Assembly (NCBI GenBank): GCA_016707115.1
Contig: JADJIH010000022.1
Coordinates: 1-48,908, forward strand
Direction of reading: 5' to 3'
From: Ignavibacteriales bacterium
Lineage (GTDB): Bacteria; Bacteroidota; Ignavibacteria; Ignavibacteriales; Ignavibacteriaceae
DNA: 48,908 bases
Shown: positions 36,781-47,618 of the stretch, one piece after another
Numbering within the stretch: the first letter of the stretch is position 1
Layout: each line of letters starts with the position of its first letter
Made by a program: the position numbers and the translations under genes
The notes under the pieces: model-generated
The model's input: the letters and a program-made list of their open reading frames with translations, nothing else
The model's database searches: none
What the model was told of the DNA's origin: nothing

Positions 36781-38558
36781 TTATTTTAAAAGAATCATCT
36801 TCTTCGTCTCAATAAAATCACCGACTTGAAGTTTATAAAAATAAATTCCAGAACTTAATTGTACACCTTGCCTACCGGCAGGCAGGTTGTTAATTGTAAA
36901 TTGTACATTGTAAACGCCCGCCGGTTTTTCTTCATTAACAAGAATTGCAACTTCTCTTCCGAGTAAATCATAAACTTTGAGTGTAACAAATTGCGTACTG
37001 CTTATTGCATACTTAATACTGGTGTTTGGATTAAAAGGGTTAGGGTAGTTCTGCGAAAGTGAAAATTCTGTTGGTGTTAGATTCTCATCATTTTGTGATA
37101 CACTAACGGGGAAATTACTATCATAAAAATTCTGGGCAATATCTCCATAATATTTTAATAAACTAATCGCAGCAATGTGATCAACCCCAGGTGTTGCGCC
37201 AGCAACTATTTCTGCAATCACAATAGTTTGTATGTCCCCTGGAGACATTTGAAATGGACCAGTAGAGAATCCAAGCCTTCTATCACCAGCCTGAAGATTT
37301 ATTCCATCCAGCCACCCAGTGCCCGTTACAGGATTACCTGATAAGGCATAAGTTGTTGTTAAGTTAGTAGAAGGATCAATGAAAAACTCCCCGGTTATAC
37401 CATACTTCCCTTGCATAAAGTTGTAAAATTGAGTTGCTCCTGTAGAAAAGCCTATGTTGTGGATCACCAAAATTGGGATCTCCCCTGCGAAATAATAAAA
37501 GGCATTCATTGGCAGATTTATATATTCAGAAACTTTTAAATTATTGTTTGCAAATCCATAATCTGAATCATCATCAATACCATTCTTGTTTATATCTTTA
37601 CCAAATGCAACAGGAACAAGAGGACCACGAACTGATTTAAATCCTACCGCAGGGGCGGAAGAGGTTGATAGACTGCATCGGAGGCACTTGCATTATATGC
37701 AAAACCTAGGTTTAATAATGTATCACACCCAACAAAATCATCTCCAGCGTACCCAACATCAGGATCGGACCACATTGATACGTACATACTATCAAATGTA
37801 GTGTTACTTTTATTAATGAGTTTATATTTTCTAAAAAAAAGATTATCTAATGCACCGCTGTTATTATACTCCCAGATAGTTGCCTGGTACTCTATCCCAA
37901 TGGGATCCGTACCATATAAATATTGTGTTTTTAACGAATCTAAATCATTTGCCACAAACCAAATTGTCTGAACGGCATCTTTAATACCGGGGATATCAAT
38001 GGTAGGATCATATACACCGTTATTATCAATATCCTGATAAGGTGCTCCGTCATCTGCTTTCCATTCATTCCAATCAAGTTCATACTGTGTACGTATTTGT
38101 TGTTCTGATTTACCTTCATCTGATGCTTCCCACGATAAATCAACTACTGGACCTCCTGGATAAACATCAGGTCTTATTCTATATATTCTAACGTGTGATG
38201 CATTGGGATCCTCTGCAATACCAGAGCTAAGAATTTTTCCTCCCTGCAACCCGGTACGATAAGTTGATCCTCCAACTCTAACCTGCGGATCATTTGGGAT
38301 TTTAACTCCCCAAATTAATCCTGACATAAAAACTGCAGTCTTTCCTGTTTCCTTTGGATATGTAAAACCTGAGTGTTGCTCAATTTCATCAAAATCAGAT
38401 CTGCCTGTATTAGTAAAAAAGGTTGAAATGTTATTGAGGTTTAAAAATGTATGCTCCGGGCTTCCAGAAACTGATTTATTTTCCAGGTATTTATTTTGTG
38501 CTAAAATAAAAGAAGTATTAGAAAGTAGAAGAATGAAAGAAAGAAATAAGTTTTTCAT
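36781..38558 (-). CDS. Secreted sorting-tail (T9SS) protein of unknown function, one frameshift
   Basis: Reads in two pieces, 38558-37644 and about 37660-36781. Signal peptide MKNLFLSFILLLSNTSFILAQ. The body is a Gly/Asp-rich extracellular type, with WGVKIPNDPQVRVGGSTYRT, IDNNGVYDPTIDIPG and KNGIDDDSDYGFANN; it recalls secreted proteins of Ignavibacteria, but I cannot name a domain. Near 37650 the upstream frame stops (QPLPPLR), while another frame continues SAPAVGFKSVRGPLVPVAFG to the rest. The sorting tail NYPNPFNPNTSIKYAISS carries a class-2 heptamer array and an inserted palindrome encoding LPAGRQG. Single lesion, so the gene may be whole in the cell. Confidence 0.7.
36866..36886. repeat. 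Palindrome inserted in coding sequence (LPAGRQG)
   Basis: The near-perfect palindrome TGCCTACCGGCAGGCA lies inside the sorting tail and encodes LPAGRQG on the minus strand, between INN and VQLSSGIYFY. Other tails in this window lack the segment. The same kind of palindrome appears in noncoding spacers at 42518-42538 and 44808-44827. Confidence 0.7.
36993..37020. repeat. Four 7-bp near-repeats in sorting tail (class 2)
   Basis: GCGTACT, GCTTATT, GCATACT and TAATACT in direct succession, encoding the KYAISSTQ segment between NPNT and LKVYD. Confidence 0.7.
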
Positions 38559-38681
38559 AAAATTCCCTTAATGAAAATATTTAAAGATCATTTACGTCAA
38601 AAAAAATAATGAATAACTCAAAAGTCAAGACTTAAGATTACAATAAAAGCACTTACTCACACTTAGCGAAACCGTCTGCAT

Positions 38682-38712
38682 CCTTTGAGGTTAAATGTTT
38701 TAACCACAAAGG
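38682..38712 (-). terminator. Hairpin downstream of the sorting-tail gene
   Basis: CCTTTGAGGTTAAA (38682-38695) and TTTAACCACAAAGG (38699-38712) form a 14-bp stem with one mismatch, 10 bp past the stop of the minus-strand gene at 38722. Confidence 0.5.
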
Positions 38713-38721
38713 ACGCAAAAG

Positions 38722-40215
38722 TTATTTTAAAAGTATCATCTTCTTAGTTTCAACAAAACTACCAGCGTGTAAGCGGTAGAAATAAACACCGCTTGTATAT
38801 TTTGCTGCATTAAATTCTACTTCGTAAGTTCCGGCAGATTTGTATTCATCCACCAAAGTTGCAACTTCATTTCCAAGAATATCATAAACCTTTAATGTTT
38901 GCCAACTGCCGACTGGGGACTGCCAACTAATTTTTGTGCTTGGGTTGAATGGATTTGGATAGTTCTGTTTAAGATAGTAGTCATCAGCAAAATAACCAGG
39001 CTCTTGTTGAACATCAACTAAGTAATCAAAATCAATAATTCGTGCATATATTTTTTGGGATTGCGAATTTGTTTGCCACCAAACATAGTAAAGCTGATTA
39101 TTATAGAATTTAACTTTTGGATAATATTGATTGACATTATCGGCATAACTTGATTGTGACACTTTTATCTTCTGACCATAAGGATTGCCGGTTGTTGAAT
39201 ACCTTTTACTAAAAATTGCTGATTTTCCACCTGAGTATTCCTCCCATACAACCACCATTCTTCCCAAATAATCAATATCGATTTCAAAATCAGGGTATTC
39301 GATAACGCTATCTTCAGCACTGGTAATATTTAATATATCTGACTCTGGAATTCCATTTTGGTCAACCCACCTGAGCTTTAATTGCCAAACCGGATTTGAA
39401 TCTACCGCCCAAAGAACTGCAAACTTCCCATCTAATGGATTTAGAGTACCACTTAAATTATATAATGTTGTTGTTTCTAGAGAATCACTTATTAAAAAGC
39501 TTTGTGCTAATGGAGTTCCATCTACGGTAAACATCCTTCCATAGATTTTATCAATACCTGTTCGGTCATCCACCCAAACCGATAGAAACTTTGCACTATC
39601 TTGGCTTAAGATTATTCTGCTGGTTCCAGCATTTGAATTAGCAATATCATCATTAATCATAAAGACCGAATCTATGTTTGTTAGTGAAGCATCACTAAAT
39701 CTTCCATAAACGGCGGATTGTTGTGAAAGAGAACCATCACCATCCCAAGTGATAAGAACTGTTGAGTCGTTAAAAAAATTTACTCTTGGATTAAATCTAA
39801 TGGCATCACCATATTCATCCGACACTGTTACCGGATTATTTATAACAGAATCCTGGTCTGTGTCAATATACATGCCTTTAATGTATGTATTATTAAAAAA
39901 AGAATTAAGTCTCCAAACAGCAATTAATTTATTATGCTTATAATTCAAAAAACATCTATTCACATTTTCTACTGGAGATAGATTAAAATTCTTAATTAGT
40001 GTGCCTGTGTTACTAAATTTGGAATACCTGATCTGGTTATCTTTATACGTCAGATGATATGAGCCATTTTCATCAACAACAAATGATGGCTCTGAACCAT
40101 TACTCAAAAACATTTCATTGGTGGTTTGAGCTTTGTTAATGTTTGACAAAAATAATTGCAGCGATACTAATACTAGTATATTGATCAAATACCTTTGAAA
40201 TGTTTTACTTTGCAA
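38722..40215 (-). CDS. Secreted sorting-tail (T9SS) protein of unknown function
   Basis: 497 aa, intact. TTG start at 40215, decided by a strong AGGAGG 5 nt upstream. A hydrophobic signal segment (YLINILVLVSLQLFLSN) is followed by KAQ. The body consists of repeated beta-sheet blocks with a shared pattern (SFVVDENGSYHLTYKDN, RFNPRVNFFNDSTVLITWDG, SAKFLSVWVDDRTGIDKIYG, YYPKVKFYNNQLYYVWWQT), suggesting a beta-propeller with about six to seven blades. Sorting tail NYPNPFNPSTKISW ... VETKKMILLK with a clean class-1 heptamer array. No catalytic motif seen. Its neighbours are other sorting-tail genes on the same strand. Confidence 0.8.
   Translation of the reverse strand: MQSKTFQRYLINILVLVSLQLFLSNINKAQTTNEMFLSNGSEPSFVVDENGSYHLTYKDNQIRYSKFSNTGTLIKNFNLSPVENVNRCFLNYKHNKLIAVWRLNSFFNNTYIKGMYIDTDQDSVINNPVTVSDEYGDAIRFNPRVNFFNDSTVLITWDGDGSLSQQSAVYGRFSDASLTNIDSVFMINDDIANSNAGTSRIILSQDSAKFLSVWVDDRTGIDKIYGRMFTVDGTPLAQSFLISDSLETTTLYNLSGTLNPLDGKFAVLWAVDSNPVWQLKLRWVDQNGIPESDILNITSAEDSVIEYPDFEIDIDYLGRMVVVWEEYSGGKSAIFSKRYSTTGNPYGQKIKVSQSSYADNVNQYYPKVKFYNNQLYYVWWQTNSQSQKIYARIIDFDYLVDVQQEPGYFADDYYLKQNYPNPFNPSTKISWQSPVGSWQTLKVYDILGNEVATLVDEYKSAGTYEVEFNAAKYTSGVYFYRLHAGSFVETKKMILLK
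38901..38928. repeat. Four 7-bp near-repeats in sorting tail (class 1, clearest copy)
   Basis: GCCAACT, GCCGACT, GGGGACT and GCCAACT in direct succession. The coding strand gives SWQSPVGSWQ between NPST and LKVYD. Confidence 0.8.
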
Positions 40216-40262
40216 TTAGTCCTCCTAATCTTTAGAGCTCGATTAAAAATGATGAATAAAAT

Positions 40263-42374
40263 TTATTTTATTAGTACCATCTTCTTTGTTTCAACAAAAC
40301 TACCAGCTTGCAGTTTGTAAAAATAAATCCCGCTTGTCAAGTTGTTGCCATAAAATTCAACTTCATAACTTCCAATAGTTTTTTCTTCATTAACTAAAGT
40401 TGCAACTTCTCTTCCGAGTAAATCATAAACTTTAAGTGTTACAAATTGCATACTGCTTATTGCATACTGAATACTGGTGCTTGGATTAAATGGGTTTGGG
40501 TAGTTTTGTTGTAATAAAAATTCTTTTGGTTGAGTAAAATTATTTTCTTCATCTTCAATAAAAGTTACGCCGCCATTTGTTGTGTGAAGTATTGTACCAA
40601 AGGCCCCTACTACCCAACCAATGTTTTTATCAATGAAAGAAACTCCTGTTAACCAATTTTTAGTTCCACTGAACTGTGATTCCCAACTATTTCCTCCATC
40701 AGTAGTTCTGATTATCAAACCTCCATCACTTACGGCTATTATGTTATTTGCATCGGGATAACTTGCTCTTCTCCAGATACCATTAATTCCAGTATTCTGT
40801 TGTACCCATGTTTCGCCGCCATCAGTAGTTTTAAAGATAAGCCCATAACTGCCAACAACAACACCTAGGTTTGAGTTTGAAAAAGAAATGTCATATAAAT
40901 CATAATAAATCCCGTTAGCTTTTGAAACCCAATCAATTCCACCATTTGTCGTTTTTAAAATGACTCCGTTGTTTCCAACAGCATAACCTAATAATTGTGA
41001 AGTGAAGAAAACACTATTCAGTGAACCGTACGAACCAATTTCTGGATGTTGCTGAGTAATCCAATCTGAACCACCATTACTTGAATGTAAAATTACAGAA
41101 GTATATGTGGGTGGATAATATCCGGTTGCATATATATTTAATGAATCAGCAAAACATACACCAAATAAGTGATAACCAGTACCACCTGTTAGTGCTGTCC
41201 AGTTAATTCCTGAATCTGTTGATTTAATAATTGTCCCATATTCACCTACTGCGATTCGATACTCTGGGTTATACATTGCTATTTTTCTAAATCTCTGAAT
41301 AGGGGGAAAATGTTTGAATCCCAATTTCTACCTCCATCTATTGTATTCATTATCAGGGATGTATATCCATAATTCGCCATACCAATAGCGGTTCCGATAT
41401 TTTCATCGATGAATTTTATATCCATTAACGGAAGAAAGTCGGTACCACTTGAAATATTTGTCCAATCTTTCCCGCCATCATTTGTCTTTAAAATTCCCCA
41501 TTATTACCTACAGCTATACCATTCATAGAATCATAAAAGGAAACATCATTTACTTTAACTGAATCTTTTTGAATAACCCAATTATTGCCGCCATTTGTTG
41601 AATTAAAGATAAGACCGCCAGCAACCCATCCAATGTTATCATCTATGTAGTCTACACTATTCACACCATACGTAGTATTTTCCACTTGAATTAACCAATC
41701 AACTCCGCCATTTGTGCTTTTAATATGGATACACCACCAACCACGGTACAATTACTTGAGTTTATCCAAGAAATTCCTGTGAGATAATAAGTAGTTCCAC
41801 TAATTACTGAAACCCAATCCAGACCACCATTTGTTGTCTTCAATATTTTTCCATTCTCGCCTGTAGCGAGACCGTTATTATTGTCCCAAAAATCAACTGC
41901 AAATAACTTGAAAGTAATTCCATAAGAACGCAAGTCCCAAGAAACACCACCATCTGTTGATCTGATAATTATTTCATCTTCACCAACGGCAACGATATTG
42001 TTATGCTCAATAAAACAAACACCAAAAAGTGTTCTTGGAAAAGAAAAAACCGTTAGATTCCAATTTATCCCACCATCCGTAGTTTTTAGAATTACTCCTG
42101 ATTCACCAACTATTATTCCGGTACTATTATCAAAAAATGATAATGCATACAAGTTTTTTTCAGTAGCTGAAGTTTGAAAATTCCATGAAGATCCGCCATC
42201 AGTTGATTTTAATATTGTACCAGCATCACCGACAGCCCAGGCAGTATTGGCATCAACAAATTCAACTGCATTTAAATTATTCCCTTGAGGCAAAGGATTT
42301 TGCCAAAACCATTGTGCATTTATTTGAAATGAAATTGTTAAAAGGAAAGTGAAAACCAAAACGATCTTTTTCAT
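40263..42374 (-). pseudogene. YCF48-like repeat protein with T9SS tail, tandem copy A, several frameshifts
   Basis: Reconstructed from three frame pieces (42374-41691, 41751-41488, 41324-40263). Signal peptide MKKIVLVFTFLLTISFQINAQ. The body has repeated blades with the motif GWVVGxxGTILKTTDGGxxW (for example TAWAVGDAGTILKSTDGG), like the YCF48/photosystem-assembly-factor and BNR propellers. Tail: NYPNPFNPSTSIQYAISS ... TKKMVLIK (class-2 heptamers at 40448-40475). Lesions are at short runs: T4 at 41718-41721, A4T2 at 41492-41497 and G5 at 41302-41306; each needs one base to restore the blade pattern. All three are in mononucleotide runs, so sequencing error is possible. The protein would be secreted to the cell surface. 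Confidence 0.75.
40448..40475. repeat. Four 7-bp near-repeats in sorting tail (class 2)
   Basis: GCATACT, GCTTATT, GCATACT and GAATACT in direct succession, encoding SIQYAISSMQ. Confidence 0.75.
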
Positions 42375-42463
42375 AAGATCCCCTGAAAAAAATAAATAAT
42401 AATTTCTACTTCAAAAAAAGAGAAGAATACTGTTAAAAGCAAGAATTAGAAAAAACATTCTTT

Positions 42464-42547
42464 TCTCTGCGCCTTAGCGTCTTTGGCAAAATCATTTTTC
42501 TCACACAGAGACGCAAACCTGCCTGTCGGCAGACAGGGCCGCTAAGG
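42464..42547. repeat. Dispersed inverted repeat with palindromic insert, copy at 42.5 kb
   Basis: The left arm CTCTGCGCCTTAGCGTCTTT pairs with CAGAGACGC and GCTAAGG on the right. The palindrome at 42518-42538 (CCTGCCTGTCGGCAGACAGG) splits the right arm, relative to the uninterrupted form at 3395-3458. It sits between the tandem paralogs and may end transcription of copy B. Confidence 0.6.
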
Positions 42548-44665
42548 TTATTTTAAAAGAATCATCTTCTTCGTTTCAACAAAACTACCAGCATGCAAAC
42601 GATAGAAGTAAATACCGGATGCAAGATTCTTGATACTTGATGCTGGATTAAAATCGATTTCATAATTTCCAGCATTCCGATATTCATCAACAAGAGTAGC
42701 AACTTCATTTCCAAGAATATCATAAACCTTTAATGTTTGCCAACCGCCGACTGGAGACTGCCAACTGATTTTGGTGCTTGGATTAAATGGATTTGGATAG
42801 TTTTGCTGTAATAAATATTCTTTTGGTTGAGTATAATTATTTTCTTCTTCAATAAAAGTAACGCCACCGTTTGTTGTGTGGAGGATTGTGCCTCCTTCCC
42901 CAACGACCCAACCATTGTTTGGATTGGTAAAGTAATACTATAAAAATGATTTGATGTTTTACTAACTTGGTTTATCCAGGTGTTGCCACCATCTGATGTT
43001 TTGAGAACGGTTCCACTAGTCCCAGCAATGAAACCAATATTTGAATCAACAAAGATTACATCATAAAGATATTGGTAGTTGCCACTATGTTTGTATGACC
43101 AAGAACTGCCACCGTTCGTTGTTAAAATTACTCCGGTATTTCTTCCAACAACAACGGCTTTATTTACATCAATTTGAAAAACCGATGTTAGATATGCTTG
43201 TGGTAGTCCGGGGGCACTTGATTGATTTATCCAACTTGTACCTCCATCAGTTGTATGCAAGCAAACACCAACTCCACCAATGACAGTGCCATTATTAACA
43301 TCAGAAAAGGAGACGCCTCTGAGTGTCGCTAAAGTTCCACTATTTTGATTTATCCATAAAGTTACCTCCATCTGTGCTGCGTAAAATTGAACCTCCTCCC
43401 CCAACAATGATTACAATATTTGGGATTATTGAAGTTACTCCGTTAAAATTCTCATTTGTTCCACTTTTTTGAATTTCCCAGTTTGTTCCGCCATCATTTG
43501 TACGCATAATTGTTCCACTGTCTCCGACAGCAATCAATGAATTGGCATTAATATGGGCCACTCCGTTTAATTTTTTTTGAGTTCCTGTTATTTGTTTAAT
43601 CCAGCTATTTCCCCCATTTGTAGTTTTAAGAATAGTTCCATTTTCTCCGACAGCCAGAGCCATATCGTTATCTATATCCCCAATACTAGTAATATTATAA
43701 TCTAAATCCTTGACTGTTTTGTCCATGAATGGCCCCCATCAGCGGTTTGAAGAATTGTTCCATAGTTCCCGACTATAATTCCTTGATTGTCATCAGAGAA
43801 AGATAATCCGTAAAGTGACTGAAATGATGAAATAGAAATTTTTAACCAGTTCATTCCTGAATTAGTTGTGATAAGAATTATTCCGCTATCTCCAACTGCA
43901 ATACCAATATTTTCATTTAATAAAAAAATTTCGTGCAAATTAACAGTTGTTCCACTTATTTGTTCTATCCAGTTCTCTCCACCATCAGTTGAAGAGAATA
44001 TTTTGCCATTCTCTCCTACAGCCATCCCATAGTTTTCATTTTTAAAGAACACACTTTCGAGAATTGGTAGATATGTTGCTCCACCAAATTTCTGAACCCA
44101 GGTTATGCCACCATCGGTAGTTTTTAAAATTGTGCTGTATTCACCTACAATTATTCCAATATTAGAATTAGAAAAAAAGACATCGAACAAGTAATGTGAA
44201 ATTCCACTTATCTGTGAATTCCAACTATTTCCCCCATCAACTGTTTTAAGAATTATACCATCGCTTCCAACGACAAATCCATTATTAATATCTGTAAAGT
44301 AAACACCGAAAAATAATTTGGAACTGCCGGTACCACTAGATTGTTCGATCCAATTAATTCCACCATCTGTTGTCCGAAGAATGGTTCCATTATATCCAAA
44401 CCAATGTCCCACAGTATTTATTACTAAAGAAAACATCAGACAATATAACATCTGTTCCACTTTCTTGAATCTTCCAATTAGCACCACCATTTGTAGTATT
44501 TAGGATCGTTCCATTAAAACCAACAGCAGTCCCAAAATTTGTATCAGCAAAACAAACTTTCCAGAGGTTATTTCCGGTAGGATATGGATTTTGCCAAAAC
44601 CATTGTGCATTTATTTGAAATGAAATTGTTAAAAGGAAAGCAAAAACAAACACGATCTTTTTCAT
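42548..44665 (-). pseudogene. YCF48-like repeat protein with T9SS tail, tandem copy B, several frameshifts
   Basis: Same architecture and length (2118 bp against 2112) as copy A. It reads in at least five pieces: 44665-44390, 44490-43702, 43726-43340, 43407-about 42800, then a further frame to the stop at 42548 (WQTLKVYDILGNEVATLVDE ... VETKKMILLK). Blades again show AVGxNGTILKTTNGGxxW. The protein up to NYPNPFNPST resembles copy A (both have QPKE(F/Y)LLQQNYPNPFNPST), but beyond that the tail is class 1, not class 2. At least four frame breaks. Likely a decayed or error-rich copy; surface location is inferred from the tail. Confidence 0.72.
42739..42766. repeat. Four 7-bp near-repeats in sorting tail (class 1)
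   Basis: GCCAACC, GCCGACT, GGAGACT and GCCAACT in direct succession, within the tail of tandem copy B. Confidence 0.75.
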
Positions 44666-44751
44666 AAGATCCCCTTAATAAAAGTGTTTAAAATTTCTAC
44701 TTCAAAAGATAAGAATATTGTTAAAAGCAAGAATCAGAAGAAACATTCTTT

Positions 44752-44832
44752 TCTCTGCGCCTTAGCGTCTTTGCGTGAAATCATTTTTCTCACGCAGAGA
44801 CGCGAACCTACTATCGGCAGACAGGGCCGCAA
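44752..44832. repeat. Dispersed inverted repeat with palindromic insert, copy at 44.8 kb
   Basis: TCTCTGCGCCTTAGCGTCTT on the left and CACGCAGAGACGCG on the right, with the palindrome-derived segment CCTACTATCGGCAGACAGGG at 44808-44827. Near-identical to the 42464 copy, and part of the duplicated 5' flank. Confidence 0.6.
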
Positions 44833-44839
44833 GCTTATT

Positions 44840-47387
44840 TTAAAGAATCATCTTCTTCGTCTCAACAAAACTTCCAGCTGAAGTTTGTAAAAGTAAATTC
44901 TGAGCTTAATTCTAAATTCTGCATTCTAAATTCTACATTATAAGAGCCTGCTGGTTTTCTTCATTAACAAGAGTTGCAACTTCTCTGCCGAGTAAATCAT
45001 AAACTTTAAGTGTTACAAATTGCGTACTGCTTATTGCATACTGAATACTCGTGCTTGGGTTGAATGGGTTGGGATAATTCTGATACAAAACAAACTCAGT
45101 CGGAACTAAATCATTTTCTAATTCGGTCTTCGTATAAATATCATTCAGGTATCCTGGAGTACCAGAAAATCCGGAAGCTTTCCAGCTTTCTGCAAGTGAG
45201 TTATCCAGTTGCGGATTTACTAATGATAATGTTGGGCCGTTTCCGTTTGGTAATGGAGTCCATAATCCGCTTGATGAATATGTAACTTCATCAATCAGAT
45301 TTCCGGAATTGTCTTTTAACATTATATGATCGCCGTCGCTGCTTAATCCAAAATTTATATTGCCCAAAACCTTATTTTGATTTGGATAAAGTAATTTAAA
45401 TTTTACTGTGTCTCTGCAAAGAACTAAATAATCATCTGCTCCGAGAATTGTTCCGCCGGGAAAAATAAATTGATTTGTAATATCATCATCAACAAATTTC
45501 CATCCGGAAATATCAACCGCATCATTATCTGGATTATAAAACTCTATCCAGTCTTCTGTATCAAACACTGCTGATGATTTATAATTAATTTCATTTATTA
45601 CAATAGATGTAACTGTTAATTCTGCAGGCTCAAATACTGCTGTTAGTGTTGAGTTTGTAGTAAGAACAACAAAAATTTCCGGCGATGTAGAACTTGATAT
45701 GCCTTGCCATTGCACAAATCTGTAACCCGGCATTGGTAGAGCTTTTATGTGAATGGGTATATCTTTAAAGAAAATATTTGTTGATCCATTGTTTTTTATT
45801 TCAACAGTGTTAGTATATATTTTTCCCCAGGCTGGATTGTTTCTGCTGATAACTAAAGAACTTGATCCGCTTATACCAAACTTAGAATAAAAATGTCCTC
45901 TGGCATTTGCCGGTCTATCAATTGCAAAGTTTCTCATTATATCAACAAGTTCCTGCCAGCTATTACCGAATGAAATTGATTGCGGCCATCGCTCCTTGTG
46001 TCTTGGAATTTCTGACGCAATATTCCCTGCCAGACTATCTATCACTGCTAAAACATGATTCGGCTCAAACGTAGTATTAACATGCGCGGCAAATCGTTGT
46101 ATAAATTCATTTTTAAAATCAGGATTATCAAAGCTTTCTTAACATTAATGTAGACCATAAGGATTCGGCCTCGGGACCATTTGTTGCCGTTGCTTGTGCA
46201 AGAGTATTGGTTGTTGCTAAGCCCTGTGCATTTCCGCCAAATGTAAAATCAAGATCATAAATCATCCAGCGCCATTTGGAGCCCGCAACTCTTTCACGCC
46301 ATAACTTCATATTTGATCCGGGCCAATCTCCATTTGCTGCATAAATTTGTGCAATCTGATAATCAATGTATTCATCAATATCTACAATTGATTTTATATA
46401 TTCATAATTAGTGGCATTAGCCATATTATTTGTTGAAAGAAAATTAATCATCTCGTTATAAGCAACCAGATCGCCATTGTTACCGGAAACACCTTTTGCA
46501 ATTTCGATAATATCTAAATTGTCTTTATTTACTCCGTGATGATAAAACACATAATGTTCATTAAACTTTTCTCTGATGTTATGAATGCCCCAGTAGTCAC
46601 CATTAATAAATAAAATAGATGGGCGATAATCCTGGTAATCTAATTTCATTTCCCTGTTCAATTAGTGTTTGCACCATTCCATCTCTGAACATAGTGCGCC
46701 ACCAATCCTGACCGGAACTGCGAAGAATAAAATTATTGTATTCGTAAACAGGAATATCATCAAACAGCCGATAACGTAATTTATCATTTCCGTATTCCCC
46801 TCTAAAGTAAAATCCTAAAGATTTTTCAGGATACAAGCGGCTGCAGCCTCCAAATATTTTAACGCCTGTGTTAACTCTGAATGCAAGAGATTTATCAAAC
46901 TCAAAAAATTCTAAACTAACTGGTCTTTCCCAATCCTGATTCCAGTTTCTTGGTGCGTTGCTGCAATTACCGATTATTCCGTTTGTCCCGATAACATAAA
47001 TTCCTGAGGTGTCGCTAAAAAAATTTGCCGCATCAGTAACTAATGAAAAACCGGATTTAAAGTTTGCGTGATTACCACTATTTGCATCATCCGCCCAGAT
47101 TAAAACATATCCGCCGGCTTCTACTATTAAATCATATTGTATTTTAAACTTTTGAGGCTGAGACAAATTATCTGTTATATAATAATCTTTTAAGTTGATT
47201 GAAGTTGAACCGGAATTGTAAATCTCAATCCAATCGGCATAGTTGTTAAAATCCGGATCAGTAATCGTTGTGGCATTTGACGCCATAAACTCCATTAATG
47301 AAAAGGTTTTGAGCAAACAAACTGTTTTGCGTTAGAATGAAAAGTATAAAGAAAGGATATATTGAAGGATAAAAATAAAGTTTTCAT
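44840..47387 (-). pseudogene. Secreted CotH-kinase protein with lamin-tail domains and T9SS tail, about five frameshifts
   Basis: Reconstructed from ATG 47387 (MKTLFLSFNISFLYTF, signal) to a stop at 44840. Order of parts: lamin-tail (LTD) domain (FMASNATTITDPDFNNYADW, WIEIYNSGS); CotH spore-coat-kinase-like domain (NNFILRSSGQDWWRTMFRD, GDYWGIHNIREKFNEHY, and the motif WMIYDLDFTFG with the paired Asp); a second LTD (VINEINYKSSAVFDTEDW); sorting tail NYPNPFNPSTSIQYAISS (class 2). Frame changes occur near 47298, 46640, 46135, 44962 and 44870. CotH-fold proteins phosphorylate secreted proteins in Bacillus (family knowledge); here it would act at the surface. Heavy frame damage suggests a pseudogene or poor sequence. 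Confidence 0.75.
45022..45049. repeat. Four 7-bp near-repeats in sorting tail (class 2, clear copy)
   Basis: GCGTACT, GCTTATT, GCATACT and GAATACT in direct succession, encoding SIQYAISSTQ between NPST and FVTLKVYD. Confidence 0.78.
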
Positions 47388-47480
47388 TTAAGTATTCATT
47401 TTAATTTATATTATTAAAATACTTAATATGATCTTAATATTAACTGTAAGAAAAGAAGCTTTGTTTTATTACAAAAAAAG

Positions 47481-47598
47481 AGGCAGTCTTAAAAGAAGAA
47501 TTTATCTGTCATTCCCGTGACAACGGGAATCTAGAACCCATAATACAAAATGGATTTCCATTTCGTGGAAATGACAATTCAGTATTTTAAGACAGCCT
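47481..47598. repeat. 118-bp inverted-repeat element (copy 2)
   Basis: Ends AGGCAGTCTTAAAA (47481-47494) and TTTTAAGACAGCCT (47585-47598) are inverted repeats with one mismatch. Inside are GTCATTCCCGTGACAACGGG and a second hairpin GGATTTCC...GGAAATGAC. Related in ends and plan to the copy at 35016. Confidence 0.72.
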
Positions 47599-47618
47599 CA
47601 ATAAATTGTTATTCAAAG

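Larger units (their letters stand above)
40263..44832. repeat. Tandem duplication of a secreted repeat-protein gene with its 5' flank
   Basis: Two units with a 2291-bp offset between their start codons (42374 and 44665). Both begin MKKIV(L/F)VF(T/A)FLLTISFQ and share INAQWFWQNP. The noncoding flanks just upstream of each start (42398-42542 and 44690-44832) are also closely similar, so promoter and gene were copied together. Confidence 0.75.

Noticed and set aside
38901..38928. The heptamer array as a CRISPR-like or tandem-repeat microsatellite
   Set aside because: Only four units with no spacers, at a constant place within coding DNA; it does not look like CRISPR or a slippage-type microsatellite.
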